DNA of 10,474 bases from an uncultured Alphaproteobacteria bacterium (GTDB lineage: Bacteria > Pseudomonadota > Alphaproteobacteria > CAAHEQ01 > UBA3637). Both the position numbers and the translations under genes were made by a program. Below the pieces are notes generated by a model. It searched no databases and had not been told where the DNA came from. It saw only the letters and a list, made by a program, of their open reading frames with translations. Of the stretch, positions 1 to 6,278 are shown piece by piece (the first letter of the stretch is position 1; each line of letters begins with the position of its first letter). The stretch lies in NCBI GenBank assembly GCA_944391545.1, contig CALXTZ010000045.1, positions 1 through 10,474 of the forward strand, in the 5' to 3' direction.

Positions 1-15
1 ATTGAAGAAATTCAT
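1..15 (-). CDS. Start of an unidentified gene, cut by the window edge
   Basis: An ATG at 15-13 on the minus strand opens a frame of only five visible codons (M-N-F-F-N) before the window ends. It is preceded by a purine-rich Shine-Dalgarno-like stretch, GGAAAGGGA, about seven bases upstream, and by a good promoter at 43-71. The combination of ribosome binding site, promoter and the preceding mlaC terminator makes a true gene start likely. Nothing can be said about its product. Confidence 0.4.
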
Positions 16-42
16 GGTATATTCCCTTTCCTTAATGAGTTT

Positions 43-71
43 TTTCTACCCCATCCCCAATCAATTGTCAA
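43..71 (-). promoter_or_regulatory. Sigma70-type promoter for the gene leaving the left edge
   Basis: On the minus strand a perfect -35 hexamer TTGACA (71-66) is followed after 17 bases by TAGAAA (48-43), which matches four of six bases of the -10 consensus. Transcription would start near base 36 and give a leader of about 20 bases to the ATG at 15. The -35 box abuts the U-tract of the mlaC terminator. The promoter assignment is inferred from motif match and spacing. Confidence 0.5.
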
Positions 72-103
72 TAAAAAAAGCTCCCGGTCAGGAGCTTCTT
101 TTT
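72..103 (-). terminator. Rho-independent terminator of the LOG-mlaA-mlaC unit
   Basis: A 7-bp perfect stem, AAGCTCC (78-84) with GGAGCTT (91-97), closes a 6-base loop. On the minus strand the hairpin is followed directly by a run of T, and it lies a few bases beyond the mlaC stop codon. The plus-strand side is also T-rich, so it could work in both directions, although no plus-strand gene is seen entering from the left. Confidence 0.85.
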
Positions 104-702
104 TATTTTCTAGACGGAACGAATGCTTCGGCCTGTTCTGTTAACTTCTGTGTTAATTCCGGCAATGTATGATTTTGCAGGAAGGCCGTATATTCATTTC
201 GATAGCTTAAGGCCATACTGACCCCTTCCACAATAATGTCAACGATTTTGTAATCGCCGTTCTTTTCGCGCAAACGCCAAATCACCTGTACCGGATTGGG
301 GTCGTTTTGAATAAGGCTGTCCACGTAAACTTGATTTTTGCCCTCTGCCGGCCGTTCCCCTTGGAAAGTCAGTTGTTGCCCCGTGTAAAGGTTAAATTTA
401 TCTGCCCAGCTTTTTAAGGCCATATCCGTAAAAGCCTTGATAAACGCTTCTTGGTCTTCTTTCGAGGTTGTTCGTACATAACGGCCTAAAACAAATTTGC
501 CGATATTTTGAGTATCCAGCGCTTTTAAGAAATATTTTTCAAACCGTTCTGTTTTTTGTTGTTGTGTATCTTTTGATTTTAAAACATTCGTAATAACTTC
601 GTCCGTTAAATTTTTGACAAACAAAACGGATGGTTTTTCGTCTGCATGAACCGAAGCGGTTTGCAACAAAAGCGCGCATATAAGCAAAAGCAGTTTTTTC
701 AT
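103..702 (-). CDS. mlaC: MlaC family periplasmic phospholipid-binding protein
   Basis: This 199-residue protein is the soluble periplasmic carrier of the Mla system, which shuttles phospholipids between the outer-membrane MlaA complex and the inner-membrane MlaFEDB ABC transporter. Residues 1-20 form a signal peptide (KK, a leucine-rich core, then V-H-A before Asp21). The mature part has the family pattern: an N-terminal helical region with FEKYF...LDTQNIGKFVLGRY, a central strand region (YVDSLI, VIWRLREKNGDYKIVDI), and the hallmark IVEGVSMALSYRNEY segment near residues 157-171. Length is typical of the family. The ATG at 702 is supported by AAAGGA eight bases upstream. Only 18 bases separate it from mlaA, and a terminator follows its stop. 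No mlaFEDB genes are in the window. The identification is by recalled family pattern. Confidence 0.92.
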   Translation of the reverse strand: MKKLLLLICALLLQTASVHADEKPSVLFVKNLTDEVITNVLKSKDTQQQKTERFEKYFLKALDTQNIGKFVLGRYVRTTSKEDQEAFIKAFTDMALKSWADKFNLYTGQQLTFQGERPAEGKNQVYVDSLIQNDPNPVQVIWRLREKNGDYKIVDIIVEGVSMALSYRNEYTAFLQNHTLPELTQKLTEQAEAFVPSRK

Positions 703-720
703 ATCAATTATCCTTTTGGT

Positions 721-1524
721 TTAAAATTCATCATCACTTTCTTCAAAATCCGGGAAGTCAAAGTCATAGTTTTCTTTGGCAGACTCATCATCTCCGGACA
801 AGAATTGGCGCCGGTTTTGGCGATACATTGTCCGCATTGTCGCGTACGGATCGACGGAAGATTGTTCCAAATTATAAATCAAATCAGTCGATTTGTTGAC
901 GTCGGAAACAGCCTGAATACCGTAACGCCACCAAAGAAGCCCTTTTTCGGCTTTAGGTAATGCCCAGTCGACCGGGTCAATGAAAAATCCGGCAACCATT
1001 CCGGTTGTATCACGCACATTCGACGGCCCCAAGAACGGAATGACCAGATAAGGGCCTTCTTGTTTTAAACCCCATTTATAAAGCGTTTGTCCGAAATCTT
1101 TTTGGGGAGCTGCAATGTCGAATTTGGTGGCAACATCAAACAAACCGCCGATGCCTAACGTCGTATTGGTAAAGAAACGTCCGAAAGTTTGAGCACCGTC
1201 TTCAAAATCACCTTGCAAAATCGCGTTGACGAAAATGACGGGCTGACGCAGGTTCGTCGAAAAATTCGTTATCCCCGTTCTGACAAATTCGGGCGTCATT
1301 TGGCGATAGATGTGACTGAATGGGCGATAAATGTATTTATTAACAACCATGTTGAAAGATGAAATTTTTCGATTCATCGGCTCCAGAGGATCGTTTCGTT
1401 GTTCATATTCTTCACGAGCAATCGGATCCGTCGGAACCGTTGCGCAAGCACTTAATAAAAGAAACCCGCTTAATAAGATTAGCAGGCCGTGCCGTAACAG
1501 AAATAAAGTTTTTATTTGTCCCAT
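721..1524 (-). CDS. mlaA: MlaA (VacJ) outer-membrane lipoprotein
   Basis: This 267-residue protein is the outer-membrane component of the Mla pathway, which removes misplaced phospholipids from the outer leaflet and passes them to MlaC. The N-terminus is a lipoprotein signal ending in a lipobox L-S-A-C with lipidated Cys27; residue +2 is Ala, so sorting to the outer membrane is expected. The body carries family hallmarks: NDPLEPMNRKI (about residues 44-54), a long helical region ending in NFSTNLRQPV, the FGRFFTNTTLGIGGLFDVA block (about 115-133), and GPYLVIPFLGPSNVRDT (about 157-173). The acidic C-terminal tail (about 245-267) is typical of VacJ proteins. The ATG at 1524 has only a weak purine-rich upstream stretch, so translation may depend partly on the preceding LOG gene, whose stop lies 30 bases upstream. 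Together with mlaC it forms a lipid-transport pair. Confidence 0.95.
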   Translation of the reverse strand: MGQIKTLFLLRHGLLILLSGFLLLSACATVPTDPIAREEYEQRNDPLEPMNRKISSFNMVVNKYIYRPFSHIYRQMTPEFVRTGITNFSTNLRQPVIFVNAILQGDFEDGAQTFGRFFTNTTLGIGGLFDVATKFDIAAPQKDFGQTLYKWGLKQEGPYLVIPFLGPSNVRDTTGMVAGFFIDPVDWALPKAEKGLLWWRYGIQAVSDVNKSTDLIYNLEQSSVDPYATMRTMYRQNRRQFLSGDDESAKENYDFDFPDFEESDDEF

Positions 1525-1554
1525 TTTCTTTTTCAGTCTTTTTTCTTTATAATA

Positions 1555-2148
1555 TTAAAGCGTTTGTTCCGTTTGGCAAGCAATTTTTTCAAGTTCTGCG
1601 CGAATAGTGGGGATAACATCTTCAACGTGAGATACAAACGTAATCGTTTCCGCATGGTGCGGTTTGACAAAGCCGTCGCGAATCAATTGATGCAACAAGG
1701 CTTTGAGATCACTGAAAAAATCATTGATATTCAAGACGATAATCGGTTTATTCATAATGCCGAGTTGTTTTAAAACCATTAATTCGAACATTTCATCCAT
1801 CGTGCCCAAGCCGCCCGGCAGAACACAAAAAGCATCGGAAACTTCCGTCATAGCGACTTTTCGCGCGAACATACGTTGGTATACTTTTAATTCATCCATG
1901 TTGGATTTCATTAAGTCAGGTCGTTCAATATCGAATAAATGTTGAATCGTGATTCCCGTAACGCGGCCGCCGCCCATTTTAGTCCCTTCGGCGACAGCTT
2001 TCATAACACCGGTTCCGCCGGCACCGTACACAAGCTCCAATTGATTTTGAGCCAATAATAGTCCCAATTTACGAGCCGTTTCTTCGTAGATAGGGGTGTT
2101 TCCCGTTTTTGTTCCGCAAAAAACACATACTTTTTTTAAATTTATCAT
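1555..2148 (-). CDS. LOG family protein (TIGR00730-type nucleoside 5'-monophosphate phosphoribohydrolase)
   Basis: This 197-residue cytosolic protein belongs to the LOG/YvdD family with a Rossmann-like fold. Members cleave the N-glycosidic bond of nucleoside 5'-monophosphates, releasing the base and ribose 5-phosphate; plant and some bacterial members act on cytokinin ribotides. Visible motifs are VCVFCGTKTGN at the N-terminus (canonical form: VFCGSxxG), the phosphate-binding loop YGAGGTGVMKAVAEG at 41-55, MFARKVAM at 93-100 with the conserved Arg96-Lys97, and the signature PGGLGTMDE at 111-119 with Glu119 at the expected catalytic position. Length is typical. The ATG at 2148 has AAGG eight bases upstream. 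It is the first gene of a probable operon with mlaA and mlaC. I found no convincing promoter for it. The true substrate cannot be read from sequence, and the name 'lysine decarboxylase' sometimes given to this family is a misannotation. Confidence 0.92.
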   Translation of the reverse strand: MINLKKVCVFCGTKTGNTPIYEETARKLGLLLAQNQLELVYGAGGTGVMKAVAEGTKMGGGRVTGITIQHLFDIERPDLMKSNMDELKVYQRMFARKVAMTEVSDAFCVLPGGLGTMDEMFELMVLKQLGIMNKPIIVLNINDFFSDLKALLHQLIRDGFVKPHHAETITFVSHVEDVIPTIRAELEKIACQTEQTL

Positions 2149-2194
2149 TAATTTTACCTTTTTAAAAAATATTTATTGTTTATTCACTTTTTCT

Positions 2195-2208
2195 TTCTAT
2201 GATAGAAT
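2195..2208 (+). promoter_or_regulatory. Extended -10 promoter with overlapping inverted repeat
   Basis: Upstream of the exported-protein gene, TGA-TAGAAT (2200-2208) matches an extended -10 element: TGn directly before a hexamer matching five of six consensus bases. No good -35 is seen, which is usual for extended -10 promoters. Transcription would start near 2215, giving a leader of about 30 bases to the ATG at 2246. The -10 lies within a perfect inverted repeat TTCTAT-G-ATAGAA (2195-2207), which could be an operator. The operator role is inference; such short AT-rich palindromes also occur by chance. Confidence 0.4.
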
Positions 2209-2245
2209 ACATGTAAAATAATATTAAAAAATGGAAAAGACAATC

Positions 2246-3481
2246 ATGAAATGTAAAAGTGCGCTCATTGTGTGTGGTTTCTGTCTCTATGCGATTCAAG
2301 CGTTGGCGGCGGATATCGAAGTTCCATTGTTTATGTCGGTAGAGGAAAAAATCCAAAAATCTCAAGAAGAACAGGCTTCTTCGTCAAGATCCAGACGAAC
2401 GGCTCGTCGGACGCCCAATATCGGGAAAGGAGCCGAGCCGGCCGAAGAAATTAAAATTGCTCCGGATCCATTCCCGGCGATTCGAATTAAGTCTGCTGAA
2501 GCGCAGCAGGAAATCGGTGCGCCTTTTAACAATCAACCTTTAACGTTAGAGACGGCGTCAATGCAGACTCCGGCTGAAGTGAGCGTGCCGGATGTCTCTT
2601 TCCAACCGGCTTATCCGACTCAGGATATTCAGATTGTGGCTAAAAAAGCGGATGAACCCGTCGTCGAAGAAAAGAAAGAAACCCCGGCTCCGAAACGCGA
2701 ACCGCGGGCGGCCAGAGAACCGGCTGCTTCTCAAAAACAGGAAAAACAGCAAACGGCTGCTCCGGCATCAAATGTCGTTGTCGTTCCCAAACCCGGAATG
2801 CCGACGACCATCGGTCAGGCTTTGCCGAGTGTTCAGGCGCCTCATTTGGCTGAAAATTTCGATATTATGGGAATGAAATTGCATATGACGCCCGAAGAAA
2901 TCATCTCAATCGCACAGGATAACGGTTTCACGGTCAGCAATGTTGCTTATGCAATTCCGTTGTTTATGACGACGGCTTACGAACAACAATGCCGACAAAA
3001 CGGATTCGCGCAATTGCGGCTAATTCATGATTGTGTTCGGACTCAGGCGCAGGCTGATAATGTTTATTACATTTCAGAATTGCGGTTGGATAATGCGGTG
3101 ACAAAAGAACAAATCGTCGTTTCATTTGTTTCCGGATTGACGGAAAATCAAGCGTCTCGCATCGATTACACGTCTTTCGGGGATAATTCGCTCGGGACCA
3201 GTTACAAAGATGCTGCCAAGAAAACGGCGCGGCGGGATTTATTCTGGAAACTGGTTTTTGATAAATACGGCCAACCGAATTTCCCCAAAATGCTGTTGTG
3301 GGGCGATCCGCGCAAGATTTATATGCAGGCGTTTATGGAAGGATCCGCTTTAAACGGTCGGTTGATTTTGGATGACAAAGAGCTGCCGTATCAGGATATG
3401 GAAGCTGCCGGTAAAATCAATGATGCAAAAGAGGTTCCGCACACGTTCTCATTTGTAAAAGACACGCAGGAAATGTATTAA
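2246..3481 (+). CDS. Exported protein of unknown function with Pro/Ala-rich linker and C-terminal folded domain
   Basis: I do not recognise this 411-residue protein. The chosen ATG at 2246 gives a clean signal peptide (K-C-K, hydrophobic core, A-L-A-A before Asp23) and has GGAAAAG six bases upstream. An in-frame ATG at 2231 has no ribosome binding site and would add five residues. After the signal comes a low-complexity region (about 30-200) rich in Pro, Ala, Glu, Lys and Arg, with a dense charged Pro/Ala stretch at about 138-175. The C-terminal part (about 203-411) looks folded. It begins with GMKLHMTPEEIISIAQDNGF, resembling the G-M-x-PEE opening of small periplasmic domains, and later has DKYGQPN followed by a tryptophan. 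The mature protein has only two cysteines, Cys249 and Cys263, a possible disulfide. It is probably periplasmic, anchored or extended by the disordered linker. It stands alone, divergent from LOG, with its own terminator. Confidence 0.88.
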   Translation: MKCKSALIVCGFCLYAIQALAADIEVPLFMSVEEKIQKSQEEQASSSRSRRTARRTPNIGKGAEPAEEIKIAPDPFPAIRIKSAEAQQEIGAPFNNQPLTLETASMQTPAEVSVPDVSFQPAYPTQDIQIVAKKADEPVVEEKKETPAPKREPRAAREPAASQKQEKQQTAAPASNVVVVPKPGMPTTIGQALPSVQAPHLAENFDIMGMKLHMTPEEIISIAQDNGFTVSNVAYAIPLFMTTAYEQQCRQNGFAQLRLIHDCVRTQAQADNVYYISELRLDNAVTKEQIVVSFVSGLTENQASRIDYTSFGDNSLGTSYKDAAKKTARRDLFWKLVFDKYGQPNFPKMLLWGDPRKIYMQAFMEGSALNGRLILDDKELPYQDMEAAGKINDAKEVPHTFSFVKDTQEMY

Positions 3482-3488
3482 AAGCAAA

Positions 3489-3514
3489 AAGAGCCAAACG
3501 GCTCTTCTTTGTTT
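3489..3514 (+). terminator. Rho-independent terminator of the exported-protein gene
   Basis: A 7-bp perfect stem, AAGAGCC (3489-3495) with GGCTCTT (3500-3506), with an AAAC loop lies seven bases after the stop codon and is followed by a T-rich tail. A second, all-AT inverted repeat, AAGATA (3519-3524) with TATCTT (3531-3536) followed by TTTT, may add to termination before the adhE promoter. Confidence 0.85.
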
Positions 3515-3541
3515 TAATAAGATATTTTTTTATCTTTTTTG

Positions 3542-3570
3542 TTGCGCTTTTCTTTTGAGTTTTTTATAAT
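3542..3570 (+). promoter_or_regulatory. Sigma70-type promoter of adhE
   Basis: A perfect -10 hexamer TATAAT (3565-3570) sits 17 bases after TTGCGC (3542-3547), which shares only the TTG with the -35 consensus. The predicted start near 3577 gives a leader of about 27 bases. A weak -35 beside a perfect -10 often goes with activator dependence, but no FNR-like or ArcA-like site could be recognised. Confidence 0.5.
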
Positions 3571-3588
3571 GACTTTATCTTGATTATA

Positions 3589-3594
3589 GAGGAG
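3589..3594 (+). promoter_or_regulatory. Ribosome binding site deciding the adhE start
   Basis: GAGGAG lies nine bases before the ATG at 3604. An in-frame TTG at 3580 would place this Shine-Dalgarno sequence inside the coding region and has no site of its own, so 3604 is the start. Confidence 0.8.
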
Positions 3595-3603
3595 TTGAAA
3601 CAC

Positions 3604-6246
3604 ATGGACAATCAGCAAAATATGAGTTTGGAAGAAGCTCAAAAAATCGTTGACGATTTGGTGGAAAAGGCAAAAAAAGCCCAAAAAATCTATGCAACAT
3701 ACACGCAAGAACAAGTGGATGCTATTTTCCAAGCAGCAGCCAAAGCGGCCTCTGCGGCACGAATTCCTTTGTCTAAAATGGCGGTTGAGGAAACCGGCAT
3801 GGGCATTGTGGAAGACAAGGTTATTAAAAATCATTTCGCGGCCGAATACATTTACAACAGCTATAAAGATACCAAAACTTGCGGTATTATTTGCGATGAT
3901 GAATCCGAAGGCTATCGGCAAATCGCCGAACCGATCGGCATTATCGCCGGCATTATTCCGACAACGAATCCGACTTCAACGGCGATTTTTAAATCTTTGT
4001 TGGCGTTAAAAACACGCAATGCTATTATTTTTGCGCCTCATCCGCGTGCAAAAAAATGCACCAATTATGCGGCTAAAATCGTGTTGGATGCGGCGGTTGC
4101 TGCCGGCGCGCCCGAAGATATTATTTCCTGGGTTGACAATCCGACTCCGGATTTGACCGGTTACTTAATGAAGCACAAAAATATTGCGTTGATTTTAGCG
4201 ACCGGCGGTCCCGGTATGGTGAAGGCTGCTTACAGTTCCGGCAATCCGGCTATCGGAGTCGGCGCCGGCAATACACCGGTCGTCATTGATACGACGGCGA
4301 ATATGAAAATGGCTGTGTCTTCCGTCATTATGAGCAAGACATTTGATAACGGGATGATTTGTGCGTCCGAACAAGCCGTGATTGCGGAAGCGCCGATTTA
4401 TGACGCGGCAAAAGCAGAGTTTATCAAACGCGGTTGTCATTTTGTGACGGATAAGGAAAAACAGCAATTAAAAAAGGTTTTGTTTAAAGACGGCAAGCTC
4501 AATAATCAGATTGTGGGACAATCCGCTGCGCGTATTGCCGAATTAGCGGGCTTTACGGTCGATCCGAAAACCAAAGTCTTAATTGCCGAAACGACATCTG
4601 TCGACATTTCCAATCCGTTTGCGCATGAAAAACTGTCGCCGGTTTTGGCTTTTTACAAAGCCGACACATACGAACATGCGGTTGAAATGGCTCAAAAGCT
4701 GATTGAACTCGGCGGTGCCGGACACACATCCGTGTTATATACAAACGAATTGAATGAAGAACACATCAATTTGTTCCAAAAAACGCTGACAACCGGTCGG
4801 ACATTGATTAACATGCCGGCGGCACAAGGCGCTATCGGGGATGTGTATAACTTTAAGTTGCCGCCGTCTTTAACGTTGGGATGCGGTTCTTGGGGCGGTA
4901 ACTCCGTCAGTGAAAACATAGGGGTGAAACATTTAATGAACACGAAAACTGTTGCGGAACGCCGCGAAAATATGTTGTGGTTTAAGGTGCCTCCGAAGAT
5001 TTACTTTAAACCGGGCTGTGTCACGCAAGCGCTGGCGGAACTAAAGGGCCGCAAAAAAGCTTTCTTGGTGACGGATAAAACAATGGAAACCATCGGCCAT
5101 GTGGCGCGGTTGGAAAAAATATTGGAAGACTTGGATATCCAAGTTCAAGTCTACAGCAGCGTCCGGCCGGATCCGGATCTGTCCAATGTGCATGAAGCAC
5201 TGGATATGGTTAAAAACTTCCAACCGGATGTGTTTATTTCTTTGGGCGGCGGATCGCCGATGGATGCGGCCAAGATTATTTGGCTGATGTATGAACAACC
5301 GGAATTAAAATTCGATGATATTGCGATGCGGTTCATGGATATTCGTAAACGGATTTGCACGTTCCCGAAATTAGGCAATAAAGCTATTATGGTGGCAATT
5401 CCGACAACATCCGGTACCGGATCCGAAGTGACGCCGTTTACGGTGATTACGGATGATGCAACGGGTCAAAAATATCCGATTACCGATTATGCGTTGACGC
5501 CGGATATGGCGATTATCGATCCGGATTTTGTTATGTCTATGCCCAAAGGGTTGACCGCTTACTCCGGATTGGATGTTTTAACGCACTGTGTCGAAGCGTA
5601 TACTTCCATTTATGCAACGAATTTGACGGACGGCAGCGCCTGTGAAGGGCTGCGGTTGGTCTATAAATATTTGCAACGGTCTTATCACGAAGGAGCGAAC
5701 GATCCGATTGCCCGTGAAAAAATGCATTATGCCGCAACGTTGGGCGGTATGGCGTTTGCCAATGCGTTTTTAGGTGTTTGTCACTCCATGGCGCACAAAG
5801 TCGGTGCCATGTACCATGTGGCGCACGGGTTGGCGAATGCGATTTTGTTGCCGTACGTGATTGAATTTAATGCGACGGATAATCCCGTGAAACAAGGATT
5901 GTTACCGCAATACAAATACCCGTTTGTCAAAGGGCGTTACGGTCGATTGGCGGACTTCCTGCGATTGGCCGAAGACTGCCCGGATGATATTGACGAAAAA
6001 GTCCGTCGGTTGATTGCTTCCATCCAGGACATGAAGAAAGACATGAATGTTCCGATGTCCTTTAAAGAAGTCGGCATTGATGAAAAAGAATTCTTTGATC
6101 GATTGGATGAATTGGCTGAAGAAGCTTTTGATGATCAATGCACGGGCGGTAATGCGCGCTATCCGTTAATCTCTGAAATTAAAGAGTTGTATCGGAAAGC
6201 GTATTACGGTGAACCGGTTGGTGTTTTGACCAAAAAGAAAAAGTAA
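3604..6246 (+). CDS. adhE: Bifunctional aldehyde-alcohol dehydrogenase AdhE
   Basis: This 880-residue enzyme converts acetyl-CoA to acetaldehyde and then to ethanol, oxidising two NADH, and is central to mixed-acid or ethanol fermentation; the family assembles into cytosolic spirosome filaments. Residues 1 to about 450 are the CoA-acylating aldehyde dehydrogenase domain, with the cofactor-loop motif ATGGPGMVKAAYSSG near 199-213 and catalytic Cys253 in GMICASE. A linker containing FKVPPKIYFKPG leads to the iron-dependent alcohol dehydrogenase domain, with the NAD-binding GGGSPMDAAK from 548. All four iron ligands are in place: Asp657 and His661 (LDVLTH), His727 (CHSMAH) and His741 (AHGLAN). 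Their spacing is the same as in the E. coli enzyme. Both halves appear complete and active. The C-terminus ends in a short run of lysines. The gene is monocistronic, with its own promoter and a terminator directly after the stop. Confidence 0.98.
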   Translation: MDNQQNMSLEEAQKIVDDLVEKAKKAQKIYATYTQEQVDAIFQAAAKAASAARIPLSKMAVEETGMGIVEDKVIKNHFAAEYIYNSYKDTKTCGIICDDESEGYRQIAEPIGIIAGIIPTTNPTSTAIFKSLLALKTRNAIIFAPHPRAKKCTNYAAKIVLDAAVAAGAPEDIISWVDNPTPDLTGYLMKHKNIALILATGGPGMVKAAYSSGNPAIGVGAGNTPVVIDTTANMKMAVSSVIMSKTFDNGMICASEQAVIAEAPIYDAAKAEFIKRGCHFVTDKEKQQLKKVLFKDGKLNNQIVGQSAARIAELAGFTVDPKTKVLIAETTSVDISNPFAHEKLSPVLAFYKADTYEHAVEMAQKLIELGGAGHTSVLYTNELNEEHINLFQKTLTTGRTLINMPAAQGAIGDVYNFKLPPSLTLGCGSWGGNSVSENIGVKHLMNTKTVAERRENMLWFKVPPKIYFKPGCVTQALAELKGRKKAFLVTDKTMETIGHVARLEKILEDLDIQVQVYSSVRPDPDLSNVHEALDMVKNFQPDVFISLGGGSPMDAAKIIWLMYEQPELKFDDIAMRFMDIRKRICTFPKLGNKAIMVAIPTTSGTGSEVTPFTVITDDATGQKYPITDYALTPDMAIIDPDFVMSMPKGLTAYSGLDVLTHCVEAYTSIYATNLTDGSACEGLRLVYKYLQRSYHEGANDPIAREKMHYAATLGGMAFANAFLGVCHSMAHKVGAMYHVAHGLANAILLPYVIEFNATDNPVKQGLLPQYKYPFVKGRYGRLADFLRLAEDCPDDIDEKVRRLIASIQDMKKDMNVPMSFKEVGIDEKEFFDRLDELAEEAFDDQCTGGNARYPLISEIKELYRKAYYGEPVGVLTKKKK

Positions 6247-6253
6247 AGAAAAG

Positions 6254-6278
6254 CCGCCTCGTTTGAGGCGGTTTTTTT
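6254..6278. terminator. Bidirectional terminator shared by adhE and the ankyrin-like pair
   Basis: A 7-bp GC-rich stem, CCGCCTC (6254-6260) with GAGGCGG (6265-6271), and a GTTT loop is followed on the plus strand by seven T (6272-6278). On the minus strand it is followed by CTTTTCTTTA, so it can also end the converging transcript. The stop codon of the converging gene (6277-6279) lies within the plus-strand T-tract, and the adhE stop is seven bases from the stem. Confidence 0.88.

Noticed and set aside
646..960. A 104-residue plus-strand frame opposite mlaC and mlaA
   Set aside because: It is the antisense of two well-supported genes and has no recognisable domain or ribosome binding site.
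1549..1579. Possible internal promoter for mlaA on the minus strand (TTGCCA at 1579-1574, TATTAT at 1554-1549)
   Set aside because: Both hexamers match five of six bases, but the spacing is 19 bases, longer than optimal, and part lies inside the LOG coding end. Not strong enough to list as a feature.
2212..2217. TTTACA on the minus strand as a -35 box for the LOG gene
   Set aside because: No acceptable -10 hexamer follows at 16-18 bases, so the LOG promoter remains unidentified.
2592..2876. A 94-residue Arg/Leu/Lys-rich plus-strand frame within the exported-protein gene
   Set aside because: Its composition is that expected from a shifted reading of the Pro/Ala/Lys/Glu-rich linker, not of a separate gene.
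3571..3600. FNR-like half-site TTGAT (3580-3584) near the adhE start
   Set aside because: The second half-site ATCAA is missing at the required spacing, and the position would be downstream of the predicted transcription start.
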